This document shows, in pieces, positions 1-9,858 of a stretch of 64,000 nucleotides of DNA. The DNA lies in NCBI RefSeq assembly GCF_000186865.1, contig NW_008705573.1:672983-736982 (forward strand), in the 5' to 3' direction. Under the pieces are notes generated by a model that saw only the letters and a program-made list of their open reading frames with translations, was not told where the DNA came from and searched no databases. The translations under genes and the position numbers were made by a program. The stretch comes from Aureococcus anophagefferens (Eukaryota; Sar; Pelagophyceae; Pelagomonadales; Pelagomonadaceae). Each line of letters begins with the position of its first letter. The first letter of the stretch is position 1.

Positions 1-1784
1 GCCTCGGCCTCGGCCTCGGCGGCGGCGCGCGCCGCCGCTTCCTCTTCGGCGACGCGCGCCGCCTCGGCCTCCGCCTCCGCGGCGACGCGCGCCGCCTCCG
101 CCTCCGCGGCGACGCGCGCGGCCTCGGCCTCCGCGACGACGCGCGCGGCCTCGGCCTCGGCCTCGGCCTCGGCCGCCGCCCGCGCCTCGTCCTCGGCGGC
201 CCGCGCGGCCGCCTCCGCCGCGAGGCGCGCGTTCTCCTCGTCGACGAGCGCCCGCTCCTCCGGCGACAGGGGCCGCTCCGTGACGCCCTCGGCCGCGAGG
301 GCCGCGTCGAGCGCCGCCTCCTTGGCGAGTCGCTCCTCGACGTCGAGAATGCTCCGGAGCGCGGCCGCGAAGCGCTCGGCCCGCTCCGGCGTCACGATGG
401 GCACGACCTCGGCGAAGGCCGACGCGATGGCGAGGCGCCGCAGCCGCAGGACCTCGGCCGCGTCCGCGTTGAACGTGGCCGCGAACGTCATCTCCCGATC
501 GCCCAGAAACGCCGCCACGCTCGCGAGCTGGGCGCCCAGGGTCGCGGCGCGCTCGTCGTCGTCGACGGCGAGCCAGTCGGCCGCCGCGGCGTCGAGCGCC
601 GCGGCGGCCGCCTCGACCGCGGCCCTGACCTTCGGCCGCAAATTCGACGGCGCCTCCGGCGCGACGACGACCTCCTCCTCGACGACGACCTCCGCCTCGA
701 CGACCTCCTCCGCCTCCTCGACGACGACCGCCGTGGGATCCACGCCCGCGCGCCGCTCCCGCGTCGCGCGCTCGCCGTCCTCGGGCGTGTAGGCCCGGAG
801 CTCCGAGGCCGCGCCTTTCAAGGCGTCGAGGAACGACCCCGCGGCCGACGGCGCGGCGTCCTCGGCGGCGTCGTCGACGGCGTCCGCGACGGCGGCGGCG
901 GGCAGCGCCGTCGCCCTGGGCAGCGCCGCCCGGGGCGCCGGCGGCGCGTCGTCCTTTTGCGGCAAGGCCCGAAGCACGGACTCGCCGCTCACCAATCTTC
1001 TCCGCTCGCGCGACACGTCGTCGAGCTTGGGCGCGATGGCCGGGAAGGCGTCGGCGACGCGGTCCCCCGGCCGCCGCTCCCGCGCCTCGCGCTTCGCCTC
1101 GTAGACGACGTCGGCCACCGAGCTCTGCATCTTGAGCAGCTTCACGGGCCCGGGCGCGGCCTTGCCCCGCTTCTTCTCGACGGCCGCGAGGAGCTTCGCC
1201 TCGCGCGTCTCCGTCGGCGCGAGCTGCTTCAGGGCCCGCGGCTTCAACAAGCTCGTCGGGTCCACGCCCGCGGACAGGAGCGCGACGGCGTCGCCGAGGC
1301 TCACGTTCTTGGACGCGACGTCTTCGGCCGCCGCGAGCAGGCGGCTCGACTCGTAGGAGACGCGCCGCTTCGCGTACTCGACGACGGCCTGGACGATGGC
1401 CTTGCTCTTCGCGGCCTCCGTCTCGAACCAGATGCTCGCGGAGTCGAGCGCGACCTGCGCTTTCAGGAGCGCCGCGCTCACGGTGCGCAGCGTCGACGAC
1501 GCGTACGTGCCGTCGGCCGCCGCCCTGTAGGCGTCTTCATCAATACCAAAAGCCTTGAGCACGCGGGCGTCGACGGCGTCGTCCGGCGTCTCCGGCGCGT
1601 CGTCGTCGTCGGAGACCGAGGCGAAGGCCGACTCGACCACGGCGTCGACGACGGTCTTCGTCTCCGCGTCGACGACCGTGTCCTCGTCGACGGCGCGCGG
1701 GGGGCGCGCGACGCGCAGCGGCGGCGCGCGCGGCGCGAGGAACGCGGTCGACACGCACAGCAGTGCGAGGGGATGCGCACGCAT
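1..1784 (-). CDS. Plastid-targeted Ala/Glu-rich coiled-coil protein, 3'-partial
   Basis: An open frame runs leftward from an ATG at 1784 to the window edge, so the C-terminus is missing. Residues 1-17 form a hydrophobic signal peptide, followed by a T-A-F-L-A-P segment and Arg/Pro-rich sequence. This resembles the heterokont bipartite plastid presequence (ASAFAP type). The mature part is acidic and mostly helical. The last visible 120 or so residues (about 1-260) are repetitive Ala/Glu/Arg coiled coil, written in the DNA as a GC-rich minisatellite. No catalytic motif is recognised. It is divergent with the Hint gene at 1916, with a 131-bp shared promoter region. Plastid location is inferred from the presequence only. 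Confidence 0.6.
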   Translation of the reverse strand, partial: MRAHPLALLCVSTAFLAPRAPPLRVARPPRAVDEDTVVDAETKTVVDAVVESAFASVSDDDDAPETPDDAVDARVLKAFGIDEDAYRAAADGTYASSTLRTVSAALLKAQVALDSASIWFETEAAKSKAIVQAVVEYAKRRVSYESSRLLAAAEDVASKNVSLGDAVALLSAGVDPTSLLKPRALKQLAPTETREAKLLAAVEKKRGKAAPGPVKLLKMQSSVADVVYEAKREARERRPGDRVADAFPAIAPKLDDVSRERRRLVSGESVLRALPQKDDAPPAPRAALPRATALPAAAVADAVDDAAEDAAPSAAGSFLDALKGAASELRAYTPEDGERATRERRAGVDPTAVVVEEAEEVVEAEVVVEEEVVVAPEAPSNLRPKVRAAVEAAAAALDAAAADWLAVDDDERAATLGAQLASVAAFLGDREMTFAATFNADAAEVLRLRRLAIASAFAEVVPIVTPERAERFAAALRSILDVEERLAKEAALDAALAAEGVTERPLSPEERALVDEENARLAAEAAARAAEDEARAAAEAEAEAEAARVVAEAEAARVAAEAEAARVAAEAEAEAARVAEEEAAARAAAEAEAE

Positions 1785-1915
1785 CGGAAGCTCAAGGCCG
1801 ATCCTCCATGCTCGCCGTCGTTCACGGCAAGGTGCTTCGCATCGATGCATCGTGCGGTTTCGGAGATGCTCCTCTCCGGAATGGCAGCCCCGCCGCCGTA
1901 AGGAGCTCCCGCACG

Positions 1916-3681
1916 ATGCCCCGCTCGACGTCGCCGGACTGGCTCCAGGACCTGAGCCTGAGCGCGCAGAAACTGCGCCGGAGCGACGACCTGGACCTCG
2001 ACAAAATCTACGAAGACGTCAAGATCAGCAGCCCCTCGAAGAAGCTCCCGGAGCTCGCCTCCGTCGACGCGCCGCCGCCGACGCCGCCCCCGCCGCCGGT
2101 GACGCGCGACGGCGCGCTCTTCGAGCGCGCGGCGGCGCTCGCCGCGTCCGTCGACGGCGCGGCGGCGGACGCCTCCCCGGAGAGGCGGCCCCGCGTCAGT
2201 TGGGACGGCACGCCGAAGCGCGGGAGCGCGCGGGAGCGCGACGAGCCGCGCACGCCGCCCCGGCGCGACGCCGACGAGGAGCCCGCGACCGTGCTGCCGG
2301 CCGCGGCGATCCTCGCGGCCTACGCGGCGCCCGGGGACGGCGCGACGGCCGCGGACTTCGCCGCCGCGGCGCGCGCGGCGATCCTCGGCGCGCTCCGGTC
2401 GGACGCGGCGCCGACGCCGCTCTACGCGCGTCGCAACCACTCGCAGGCCGTCGACTTCCCGCACCGGCCCAAGCCCTCGCGCGACTGGTCGCCGGAGCGC
2501 GCGAAGCGCGTCGCGGCGGAGGAGGCGGCGGCGTGGCAGGCGTACTGGGCCGTGCTCAACGAGAACAAGCTCATCAGGCTGTCGTGGAGCTTCGCGCCCC
2601 CCGACCTGACGGCGCGCGCGAACGGGCCGCCGCCGCCCGTGCCCGGCCTCGAGGCGTTCTACGCCTTCTGCGCGCTCGGCGCGCGCCGCGGGGGGCTCTT
2701 CGAGGCCGGCGCCCATGCCCCGGGCCGCACCGCGGAGGTCGTCGCGGCGTCGCCCGACCTCATGCGGCTCGTTTGGGCCTTTTACAACTTCCGGACGCCG
2801 CGGCCCTCCACTATGCCGAGGTCCGTGCACCGCAACGGCGTCGAGGTCGCCAACGACTACGGCACGGAGCCCTACAGCGGCTGCGCGTACCACCCGTACT
2901 GCACGCGCGACTGCGAGTGCCTCGCGGGCGACTGCCTGTTGCGCCTCCGCGACGGCTCGCGGAGGCGCATGGACGCTTTGGCGGTCGGCGACCACGTGGC
3001 GACGGGCGCCGGCGGGCATCGCCGCGTGGTGAAGCTCTGGCCCGCGGCGGTCGATGCCGTCGCCGTCGTCGAGGTCGCGGCCAGGGCAGCACAAGAGAGC
3101 GAAATTCCCAACTTCAAAGGCTCCTTTCTCGGCCATTTTCCACTCGTTTCGGCTGATTTTTGGACGAGCGATCATCTCTCGGAACGGTCTCGAAGCGTGG
3201 ATGCCGTTTTTGGAACGCGCGCGCGCGGAACACGCACGTTGAAGAGACGTTGAATCACCCTTGTGCTGCCCAGGTCGCGGCGGGCTGCTTCCTGACGCCG
3301 AACCACCCCGTGCGCTTTGGCGGCGCGTGGCGCCGCGCGGGCGAGCTCGGCGCGGTCGAGGACCGGGGCCCCGGCGTCGTCTACGGCCTCGAGCTCGAGG
3401 GCCACGTCGACACGGTCCTCGTGGGAGACGGCGCGGTCGTCGCGGCCGTCGGCGTCTACTGCGGGCCGGCCTTCGGCTGGAACGTGTTCACGCGCAAGTC
3501 CGCGCGCTGCGACCGGCTCCGGTGCGCCGCCTGCGACGTCTGCGTCGACGCCGCGCTCGACTTCTCCAAGGTCGCGCCCGCGGACCTCGACGTCGAGTAC
3601 GCGCCCTACGTCGCCGACGACGACGACGACGACGACGTCGGCTTCGTCGACCATCGCCCCGCGATGATCGCGGTCGGCTAA
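1916..3681 (+). CDS. Hint (hedgehog/intein) domain protein, two exons split by an introner
   Basis: Exons are 1916-3073 and 3274-3681 (521 aa). The N-terminal two thirds are Ser/Pro/Ala-rich with no recognised domain. From about residue 335 a Hint fold is evident: C-L-A-G-D opening with a conserved Cys, then R-M-D-A-L-x-V-G-D. After the splice comes L-T-P-N-H-P-V, the block carrying the Hint His. The sequence ends in an H-V-D-T-V-L-V and G-V-Y-C-G-P segment often seen in algal Hint proteins, then an acidic tail. The introner sits inside the Hint domain; joining at GT 3074 / AG 3273 restores it exactly. Hint domains usually drive autoprocessing, but nothing shows a cleaved partner here. An upstream in-frame ATG at 1763 is possible; 1916 is preferred because it leaves a 5' leader clear of the divergent gene. 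Confidence 0.75.
3074..3273 (+). mobile_element. Introner family A copy 1 (200-bp intron)
   Basis: Target-site duplication GTCGCGGC lies at 3074-3081 and 3274-3281. The element begins CAGGGCAGCACAAG and ends CTTGTGCTGCCCAG, an inverted repeat. The donor GT is the start of the left duplication and the acceptor AG is the element end. It interrupts the Hint gene in phase 0. Confidence 0.93.
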
Positions 3682-3819
3682 GACTCGCGGTGTTTGGTGG
3701 TGCCCCCGTTCTTCGAGGGCGCCAAAGCGAAGCAGAGTCGTAGTGGTGTTTAGGAGGGGAGACGAAGCGAGGAAGGTCGGTCCGAGAAGCCGCGCGGACG
3801 GGGCTTTATTATGCCCCGT

Positions 3820-4429
3820 TTAGAGGGCCTCGTCCGACTTCCTGACGAGGTCCGTGAGGGCCATGTCGGACTCGCCCTTGTTGCGCACGTAGCCGCTGAG
3901 CGCGTAGGTCTTGTACGTGTTCGTGTAGAGGCCCGTGTTCGCGTCGATCGAGCCGACGTTGATCTGCACGGACGCCTTGTCGAAGGCCTCGATGAGGCGG
4001 TTCGTCCAGCTGCACTTGCGCGGGATGTAGAGGTCGACGGGCTGGCCCTGATCGTTCTGCGAGGGGAGGGGGGGGGGGTTGGGGTTCGCGCGGCGCGAGA
4101 CGGTCGCGCGACGAGCGCGGCGAACGTCCGACCGCGCGTCCCCGGCGAAGCGGGGAGCCGCGCAACGCCGCGCCGCATCGCCGCGGAGATGCTGTGCGTG
4201 TCTGCCACGCGTCGGCGGCGCCGCGGGAGAGGCGCCCGTCCGTCGAGGACCGCCGCGCACCCGTAGATGCTGCGGCGACCGCTCTCCGCGGAAACGTCCT
4301 CCAGCGGCGTCGTTTTTTCGTGGTTTTGACGCGCGCAGCGTCTCCGCAGCTTAGTGGCACGGCGCGGCGTTTGGAGGGCGGATTTGGGCGCGCGTGGGCG
4401 CGTCTGGACGCCGCTTGGCGAACCTGCAT
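3820..4429 (-). CDS. RPS21: 40S ribosomal protein eS21 (RPS21)
   Basis: This is a small-subunit ribosomal protein of the cytosolic ribosome. The second exon (4056-3820) encodes N-D-Q-G-Q-P-V-D-L-Y-I-P-R-K-C-S followed by the family's K-T-Y-A-L-x-G and G-E-S-D blocks. Total length is 80 aa, close to the usual 83. Exon 1 is just ATG CAG (4429-4424), giving the conserved Met-Gln start. The intron spans 4423-4057 (367 bp, GT-AG) and has a strong pyrimidine tract before the CAG acceptor. A very early intron is common in ribosomal protein genes. A GAGAGAGA run lies just upstream (about 4461-4475), between this gene and the divergent dipeptidase gene. Confidence 0.9.
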
Positions 4430-4511
4430 GATGTCTCGAGTTTTGGGCGACCGGCGAGCCGAGAGAGAGAGAGAGATTATCATTTGTCCGGAGCAAGCTC
4501 TCAGAGCAGCT

Positions 4512-6682
4512 ATGGCAGGCTCGCCAATGATCCGCCTTGCCAGCCTCGTCGCGCTCGTCGCACCGGCAATCCAGTCCTTGGTCATCCTCGGCGACGACTA
4601 CGACCCGGCCTGGCTCAACGACCGCTGCACGTCGATCATCGTCGGCGCCGACGCCACGGGCGACGGCGGCCCAACAACCAGCCACACGAACGACTGCAAC
4701 GCCTGCGACTTCCGCCTCAGCAAGGTCGAAGCGAAGACCGTGGACCCGGAGGGCGACCGGCCCGTCTACCGCTACCGCGCCGAGTACCCGCGCTTCGTCG
4801 GCGACGCCAAGGGCTCGACGTACGCCGCGGCCGCGCTCAAGGACTACTACCCCTGGAAGGAAAATAAGGGCGACTTCGCGCCGCTGGGCACGATCCCCTG
4901 GGGCACGAGCCGCACGAACGCTTATGTCGATGGCGCCTACGCGATGATGAACGAGCACCAGCTCGCGATCGGCGAATCGACGTGCGGCGCGCGGATTACC
5001 GCGTTGCCCGTGAGCGAGGGCGGCCTCGCGCTCCTCGACGCCCGCGAGCTGTCGACCATCGCCCTGGAGCGCTGCGCGACGGCGAAGTGCGCCGTCGAGC
5101 TCATGGGCGCGCTCGCCGAGGAGTACGGCTACTACGGCGCCGATTCGACGGCCGGAGAAGCGGGAGAGGCCCTCACCGTCGTAGACACGGAGCACGCCTG
5201 GGTCTTCCACATCCTCGCCGACGACACGGGCGCGTCGGCCGTCTGGGCCGCGCGGCGCGTGCCGCCGGGCGACGTCGCGGTCGTCGCGAACCAGTTCGTG
5301 ATCACGACGTTGCCCGAGGAAGAAAAGGGCGACTGGTGGCTCGCGTCCGACAACGTCCGGACCGTCGCGGCCAAGGTCGGCCTCTGGGACGGCGCGGCCG
5401 ACTTCAACTTCCTCGAGGTCTACGGTTTGAGCCGGCTCCACCTGTCGCCGTACGCGACGCGGCGCCAGTGGCGCGTCTTCGACACGGCGGCGCCGTCCCT
5501 CAACCTGCCCGGCGACACGGACGCCTGGGGCCGTGACTACCCCTTTTCGGTGACGGCGGAATCGACGTTTGGCGCCGACGCGGTCAAGGCCCTGTTCCGG
5601 GACCACTACGAGGGCACGCCGTACGACATGACGCGAGGCATCGCCGCGGGCCCGCACGGCGACCCGAACCGCTTCGACACGTCGGCGACCTTCGACGTGG
5701 GCTACGCCCACGCGGGCGACGCCGTGACCATGGACGAGGCGTCGAGCGGCATGTTCGAGCGGGCCATCTCCATCTTCCGCTGCTCCTACTCGTTCGGCTC
5801 AGTGCAGGAAAAGAGAGCGAAATTCCCAACTTCAAAGGCTCCTATCTCGGCCGTTTTCCACTCGTTTCGGCTGATTTTTGGACGAGCGATCATCTCTCGG
5901 AACGGTCTCGAAGCATGGATGCTTTTTCCGGAACGCGCGCGCGCGGAACACTCATGTTGAAGCGAACTTGAATCACCCTTTTCCTGCCCAGGTTCGTGTC
6001 GCAGAGCCGGGGCGTCCGGGGCGAGGCCGCGGGCTACCCGTCCGTGCTCTGGGTCGCGCAGTACGCGCCCCACGCCGCGTCCTACGTGCCCGTGTACGTG
6101 GACGCGGATGCCGTGCCGGAGCCTTTGGCGTCGGGCAGCCTGCACGCGGTCGACGCGAAGGCGCAGTACTGGGCGCACGCGATGGTCGGCAACTGGGCCG
6201 CGCGCTTCTGGGACGCGGCCATGCCCATCGTCGCCAAGACCATCGACGACGTCGCCAACGACATCGAGGCGAAACGCCGGGCGGTGGAGGAGGCGGCCAA
6301 GGACGCGGACGGCGCGGCGCGGGCCGCGGCGCTCGGGGCCTTCGCGAACGCGACGGCGGCGGACGCGCTGGCGACCTGGTGGGCCTTGTTCTGGGACCTG
6401 GCGGCGACGGTCAAGGACGGCCAGCGCCTCGACGACATCCACGTCGAGAAGCTCAACCCGACGAAGCTCTTCTACCCGCGGCGCTGGCTCGACGCGATCC
6501 ACTTCTTCCCGGGCTCGGAGAAGAGCGCCTGGGCCACCTACGCGCCGAGCGAGACGTCCATCGTCGCCTACGGCATCTCCTTCCTCCTCGGCGCGGCGCT
6601 CGCGGCCTTCATGGTCAAGCAGAAGGAGCCCAAGGCCGAGCCCGTCCCCGCGACGAACGGCTACGGCCTCGTGAACGCGTAG
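4512..6682 (+). CDS. Peptidase family C69 (dipeptidase/secernin-like), membrane-anchored
   Basis: Exons are 4512-5791 and 5992-6682 (656 aa). The signal peptide is at residues 1-22. N-D-R-C-T-S then places Cys39 as the likely N-terminal nucleophile of this Ntn-hydrolase family, followed by D-G-G and H-T-N-D-C as in C69 dipeptidases. Later blocks E-H-A-W-V-F, V-V-A-N-Q-F-V-I and a W-x-V-F-D-T region also fit. A hydrophobic stretch near the C-terminus (about 625-645) predicts a membrane anchor with a short basic tail. The substrate is probably dipeptides in a secretory or lysosomal compartment (inferred). The introner at 5792 interrupts a codon in phase 2; splicing restores S-Y-S-F-V-S-Q. Confidence 0.82.
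5792..5991 (+). mobile_element. Introner family A copy 2 (200-bp intron)
   Basis: The left flank GTTCGGCT (5792-5799) and right flank GTTCGTGT (5992-5999) match at 6 of 8 bases, so the duplication has drifted. The termini are CAGTGCAGGAAAAG and CTTTTCCTGCCCAG. It is a GT-AG intron in phase 2, and the internal sequence is nearly identical to copy 1. Confidence 0.92.
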
Positions 6683-6906
6683 GGGCTCCGAGGCTCGGCG
6701 ATTTAACCATATGCTGCTAGTGTCCGCGCCAGAGACGAGCACACGAGACCTTGGCGGCGTCTCCCGAGCTGCCCCACAAAAAAAAGGTCGACGGTGCCTT
6801 CTTCAACCGGCGCCTCAACGATCTTGCCCGCAACATAAATTTAGAGTGCGGGCTGCCGAGGGCTGGAGGGTGCCGCCCCGCCTTCTGCCGGGCCTGGTCG
6901 GCCGCC

Positions 6907-9651
6907 ATGAACGTGCGCGGGCTCCACGGCGTGCCCAAGGAGCTCCTGATCAAACCGACGGTCAAGGAGTCCCAGGATGGCCGCGCGTCGGCGCGCAAGC
7001 TCGGCGCCATGGACAAGGACGCGAACGTGCGCGGCCAGCTCCTCAACGCCTACGACGACCCGAGCGGCGCGCTGAGCAACGTGGTCCGCTACTCGCGGGA
7101 GCAGGCCTTCGTCAAGGTCCGCCGCGCGACGGACCGCCACTACCGCAAGCTCCTCTCCGCGGGCCGCTTGTTCGAGGCGAAATTCGCGCCCGGCGCGCAG
7201 CTCGGCTTCCGGCTCCACATCGCGGCCTACTCCAAGGACAAGGCCGTGCGGGAGGTCCTCGAGATCGAGGAGACCTACGAGGACTGCCCCTTCTGGCCCG
7301 ACAAGCTCCAGCCGACGGACGAGCTCGTGGCCGTGAACGGGAAATTGGTCGTGGAAGCGTCGCGCGAGTCGTTCCCGGGCATCGTCGCGGAGGTCACGTC
7401 CGCGGCGCGGCCCATGGTGTTGACGTTTGCGTCGGGCCTCCACCGGGCCAAGGCCTTCTCGGAGCAGCAGCGGCGCCGCGCGGCGGGCGGCGGCGCGCGG
7501 CCCGTCGAGGCCGTCGACGCGGAGAACGACGACGAGGACCGCTTCGCCGCCGAGTACGACGCGGCGCAGCAGGACCGGGCGCGGAACCTCGAGGAGGCGC
7601 GGCGGCAGGGGATCCGCGACGGCGAGCGCGAGGTCGCGTGTTTACTGGACCAGGAGGCGTGCCCGTGCTTCCACTTCCACCTGGGCCTCGCGGCGAAGAA
7701 GTGCCCGGACTGCTGCGAGCCCGTGGACGCGCAGAAGGTGCTGGCGGAGGCGGAGATCCCGGGCTTCAAGCGCGTCCCGGGGCGCAAGGCGGACTGCGCC
7801 TACTCCAAGGGGCAGCTCGTCAAAGTCCGCGCGGGCTGCGCGAACCCTCGGTTGGGCTGGTACGGCGGCTACGTGCGGAGCCCGGCGTCGGTGGGCGTGC
7901 TTCCGATCGACCACGCGTCCATCGGCGTCGTCGTCGACGTCGACCTCACGGCCTACGAGTTCGCCGTCGTCAGCGTCTGCTTCGACTGGGTCGTGCGGGG
8001 CTTCAAGGTCGACGCGGCGGACCTCGAGGCCGCGCACCGCGGCGACGAGAAGGCCTACGACGGCCACTACGACTTGCAGGCCGCGTCCCTGGACGCCTTC
8101 GAGAAGGAGCGCCGGCGGCGGACGAGCTCCTTCGGCCACGTCGACCGCGCGTACATCTTCGTCAACGAGGACCTCGAGGACCACGTCCGCAACGTCGTGC
8201 GGCCGGCGAACGCGCGCCGGTCTATCGCCGCGATGGAGCTCGAGCGCGACGACGAGGACTCGCGGGGCGGCTCCATTATTGTGGCGCACGAGGCCGCCAT
8301 GAAACGCAAACACCGCAAACCCATCGACATCCGCGAGCGCCAGACGGACTACCCCTGCAAGCCCCTCTACGAGGACGCGCCGACGGAGTCCGTGACGCCG
8401 GAGGCGTCCGAGCAGGACCCGCTGGACATCGTCGACGCGGGCGCCTTAATCGACTACGTCTTCGGCGAGATCGACGACACGATCAAGTTCGCCAAGGACG
8501 AGCTCTACGCCGACGAGGACGACGAGGAGGACGTCAAGGCGCCCCACATGACGGAGACGCTCTTCCCCGAGGACGGCTTGGAGAAGCACGTCTACGAGCT
8601 CGGCTACTTTCCCGGCGAGGACATCGGCAAGGACCGGCGGAACTCGTTCAACCCGCCGACGGCGTCCCAGTTCGGCAAGGCGAAGATCGAAAAACTCGAC
8701 GACGTCAACCACGCGCGCCAGGCGCCCCACATCACGGAGGAGCTCTCCTACGTCTGCGCGGACCCGGAGTACGACGCGCGCTTCGCGGTCACGGGCTGGG
8801 ACGGCGACATCACCGAGGCCATGTCGTTCCGCGTGCCCTTCGTCGAGGTCGACGTCGCGCTGCCGGACCTCCCGGACCGCATCGAGATCCCCCACTTCCG
8901 GCTGCCGGACGTGCCGAGCTTCATGCTCCACATGCCCAAGTTCGGCGTCCCGGACATCGACATCCCCGATCTCCCGATCCCCCACATCCCCGGCGTCGAC
9001 ATCCACGACTTCGACATGCTGCCCGAGGTCGAGAAGCCCAAGTTCAAGATCCCCAAGGGGCCGGCGATCCCCCACGACCGCGACTTCTGGGACCCGACCA
9101 TGGTCGAGAACCGCATGCGCCGGGCCAAGGAGGCGTCGTTCCGGGCGGCCACGTCCGTGCGCAACATCAAGCTGCGGCGCAAGAAGCCCGACGGCGGCGA
9201 AACGCAGGAGGAGTTCGCCGCGCCGCCCGTGGCGACGATGCACGACGAGGAGGACTACGAGCACTCGTTCCACCGCGCCGGCGCCGACGTCGCGGGGCTG
9301 GGCGACATGCACGGCTACGCGGACGAGCCCCGGACCGTGCCCGACGGCTTCGCCGAGGCCAAGGACGACTTCGCGCCGGACATCGACGACTTCCAGTTCC
9401 AGTCCGCCTTCGCCAAGTCGCGGCAGCACAAGTACGCGGACTCCGCGGCCGACCGCGTCGCCGAGCTCCCGGGCCGCAAGCCGCCGCCGGTGTCGCTGTC
9501 CTCGGAGAGCTCCTTCCGCCGCGCGGACCTGAAGCACCGCGAGTTCTCCCAGGCCAAGAAGCGCGCGACGATGATGGCCTTCCCGGAGATGGAGTACCAC
9601 CCGGAGGCCAAGGGCACCTACGGCGACGTCGTCGCCGGCGGGCCCCACTGA
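6907..9651 (+). CDS. Large PDZ-like scaffold protein, uncharacterised
   Basis: About 914 aa. Residues 98-175 look like a PDZ fold: an L-G-F-R-L entry, a D-E-L-V-A-V-N-G turn and a final M-V-L-T-F strand. A Cys/His-rich segment (245-275, with CPCFHFH and KCPDCC) may bind metal. It is followed by an SH3-like stretch containing K-G-Q-L-V-K-V-R. Residues about 650-720 are a proline-rich run of P-x-I-x-I-P steps such as D-I-D-I-P-D-L-P-I-P. The rest is acidic and disordered. 6907 is the first in-frame ATG. The frame stays open about 156 bases further upstream without an ATG, so a 5' exon may be missing. No enzymatic motif is seen. Confidence 0.6.
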   Translation: MNVRGLHGVPKELLIKPTVKESQDGRASARKLGAMDKDANVRGQLLNAYDDPSGALSNVVRYSREQAFVKVRRATDRHYRKLLSAGRLFEAKFAPGAQLGFRLHIAAYSKDKAVREVLEIEETYEDCPFWPDKLQPTDELVAVNGKLVVEASRESFPGIVAEVTSAARPMVLTFASGLHRAKAFSEQQRRRAAGGGARPVEAVDAENDDEDRFAAEYDAAQQDRARNLEEARRQGIRDGEREVACLLDQEACPCFHFHLGLAAKKCPDCCEPVDAQKVLAEAEIPGFKRVPGRKADCAYSKGQLVKVRAGCANPRLGWYGGYVRSPASVGVLPIDHASIGVVVDVDLTAYEFAVVSVCFDWVVRGFKVDAADLEAAHRGDEKAYDGHYDLQAASLDAFEKERRRRTSSFGHVDRAYIFVNEDLEDHVRNVVRPANARRSIAAMELERDDEDSRGGSIIVAHEAAMKRKHRKPIDIRERQTDYPCKPLYEDAPTESVTPEASEQDPLDIVDAGALIDYVFGEIDDTIKFAKDELYADEDDEEDVKAPHMTETLFPEDGLEKHVYELGYFPGEDIGKDRRNSFNPPTASQFGKAKIEKLDDVNHARQAPHITEELSYVCADPEYDARFAVTGWDGDITEAMSFRVPFVEVDVALPDLPDRIEIPHFRLPDVPSFMLHMPKFGVPDIDIPDLPIPHIPGVDIHDFDMLPEVEKPKFKIPKGPAIPHDRDFWDPTMVENRMRRAKEASFRAATSVRNIKLRRKKPDGGETQEEFAAPPVATMHDEEDYEHSFHRAGADVAGLGDMHGYADEPRTVPDGFAEAKDDFAPDIDDFQFQSAFAKSRQHKYADSAADRVAELPGRKPPPVSLSSESSFRRADLKHREFSQAKKRATMMAFPEMEYHPEAKGTYGDVVAGGPH

Positions 9652-9740
9652 CGCGGCCCGCGCCGACGCCCCGCCGCGCGCGCGACTCCCAACCCCCGGT
9701 CGGCGCCGCGACAAAAAACCTGTAACCTCTCTCTTTCGCC

Positions 9741-9768
9741 TAACATATCCCGCCGGCGGGATATGTTA
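9741..9768. repeat. 28-bp perfect palindrome upstream of the SOUL-type gene
   Basis: The half-site TAACATATCCCGCC is followed at once by its exact reverse complement, with no spacer. It lies between the PDZ gene and the NTF2/SOUL gene. Its centre, CCCGCCGGCGGG, resembles paired E2F-type sites, but the function is unknown. Confidence 0.85.
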
Positions 9769-9858
9769 CGCCACGCGTGCGGGGCTTGCGTGCGCGGATG
9801 CCATGTTGCCGCCGGGTTGCAGTCGAGTTGCCGCGGGTTGAGGGCGAGAATTGAGCCG

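Noticed and set aside
1..170. Possible CRISPR-like or satellite array at the left edge
   Set aside because: It is an irregular GC-rich minisatellite with no unique spacers, and it codes the Ala/Glu coiled coil in frame.
957..1901. Long plus-strand open frames over the first gene, rich in Arg/Ala/Leu
   Set aside because: They are antisense shadows of the 1784-to-1 gene, caused by high GC. They lack domains and have the composition of reversed codons.
4461..4475. GAGAGAGA tract as a defined promoter element
   Set aside because: It lies between two divergent genes and may be regulatory, but a simple dinucleotide run alone does not support a named site.
5803..5960. Coding potential read through introners (for example E-K-R-A-K-F-P-T-S-K-A-P)
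   Set aside because: The same peptide recurs in unrelated genes only where the 200-bp element sits, and removing it restores family motifs.
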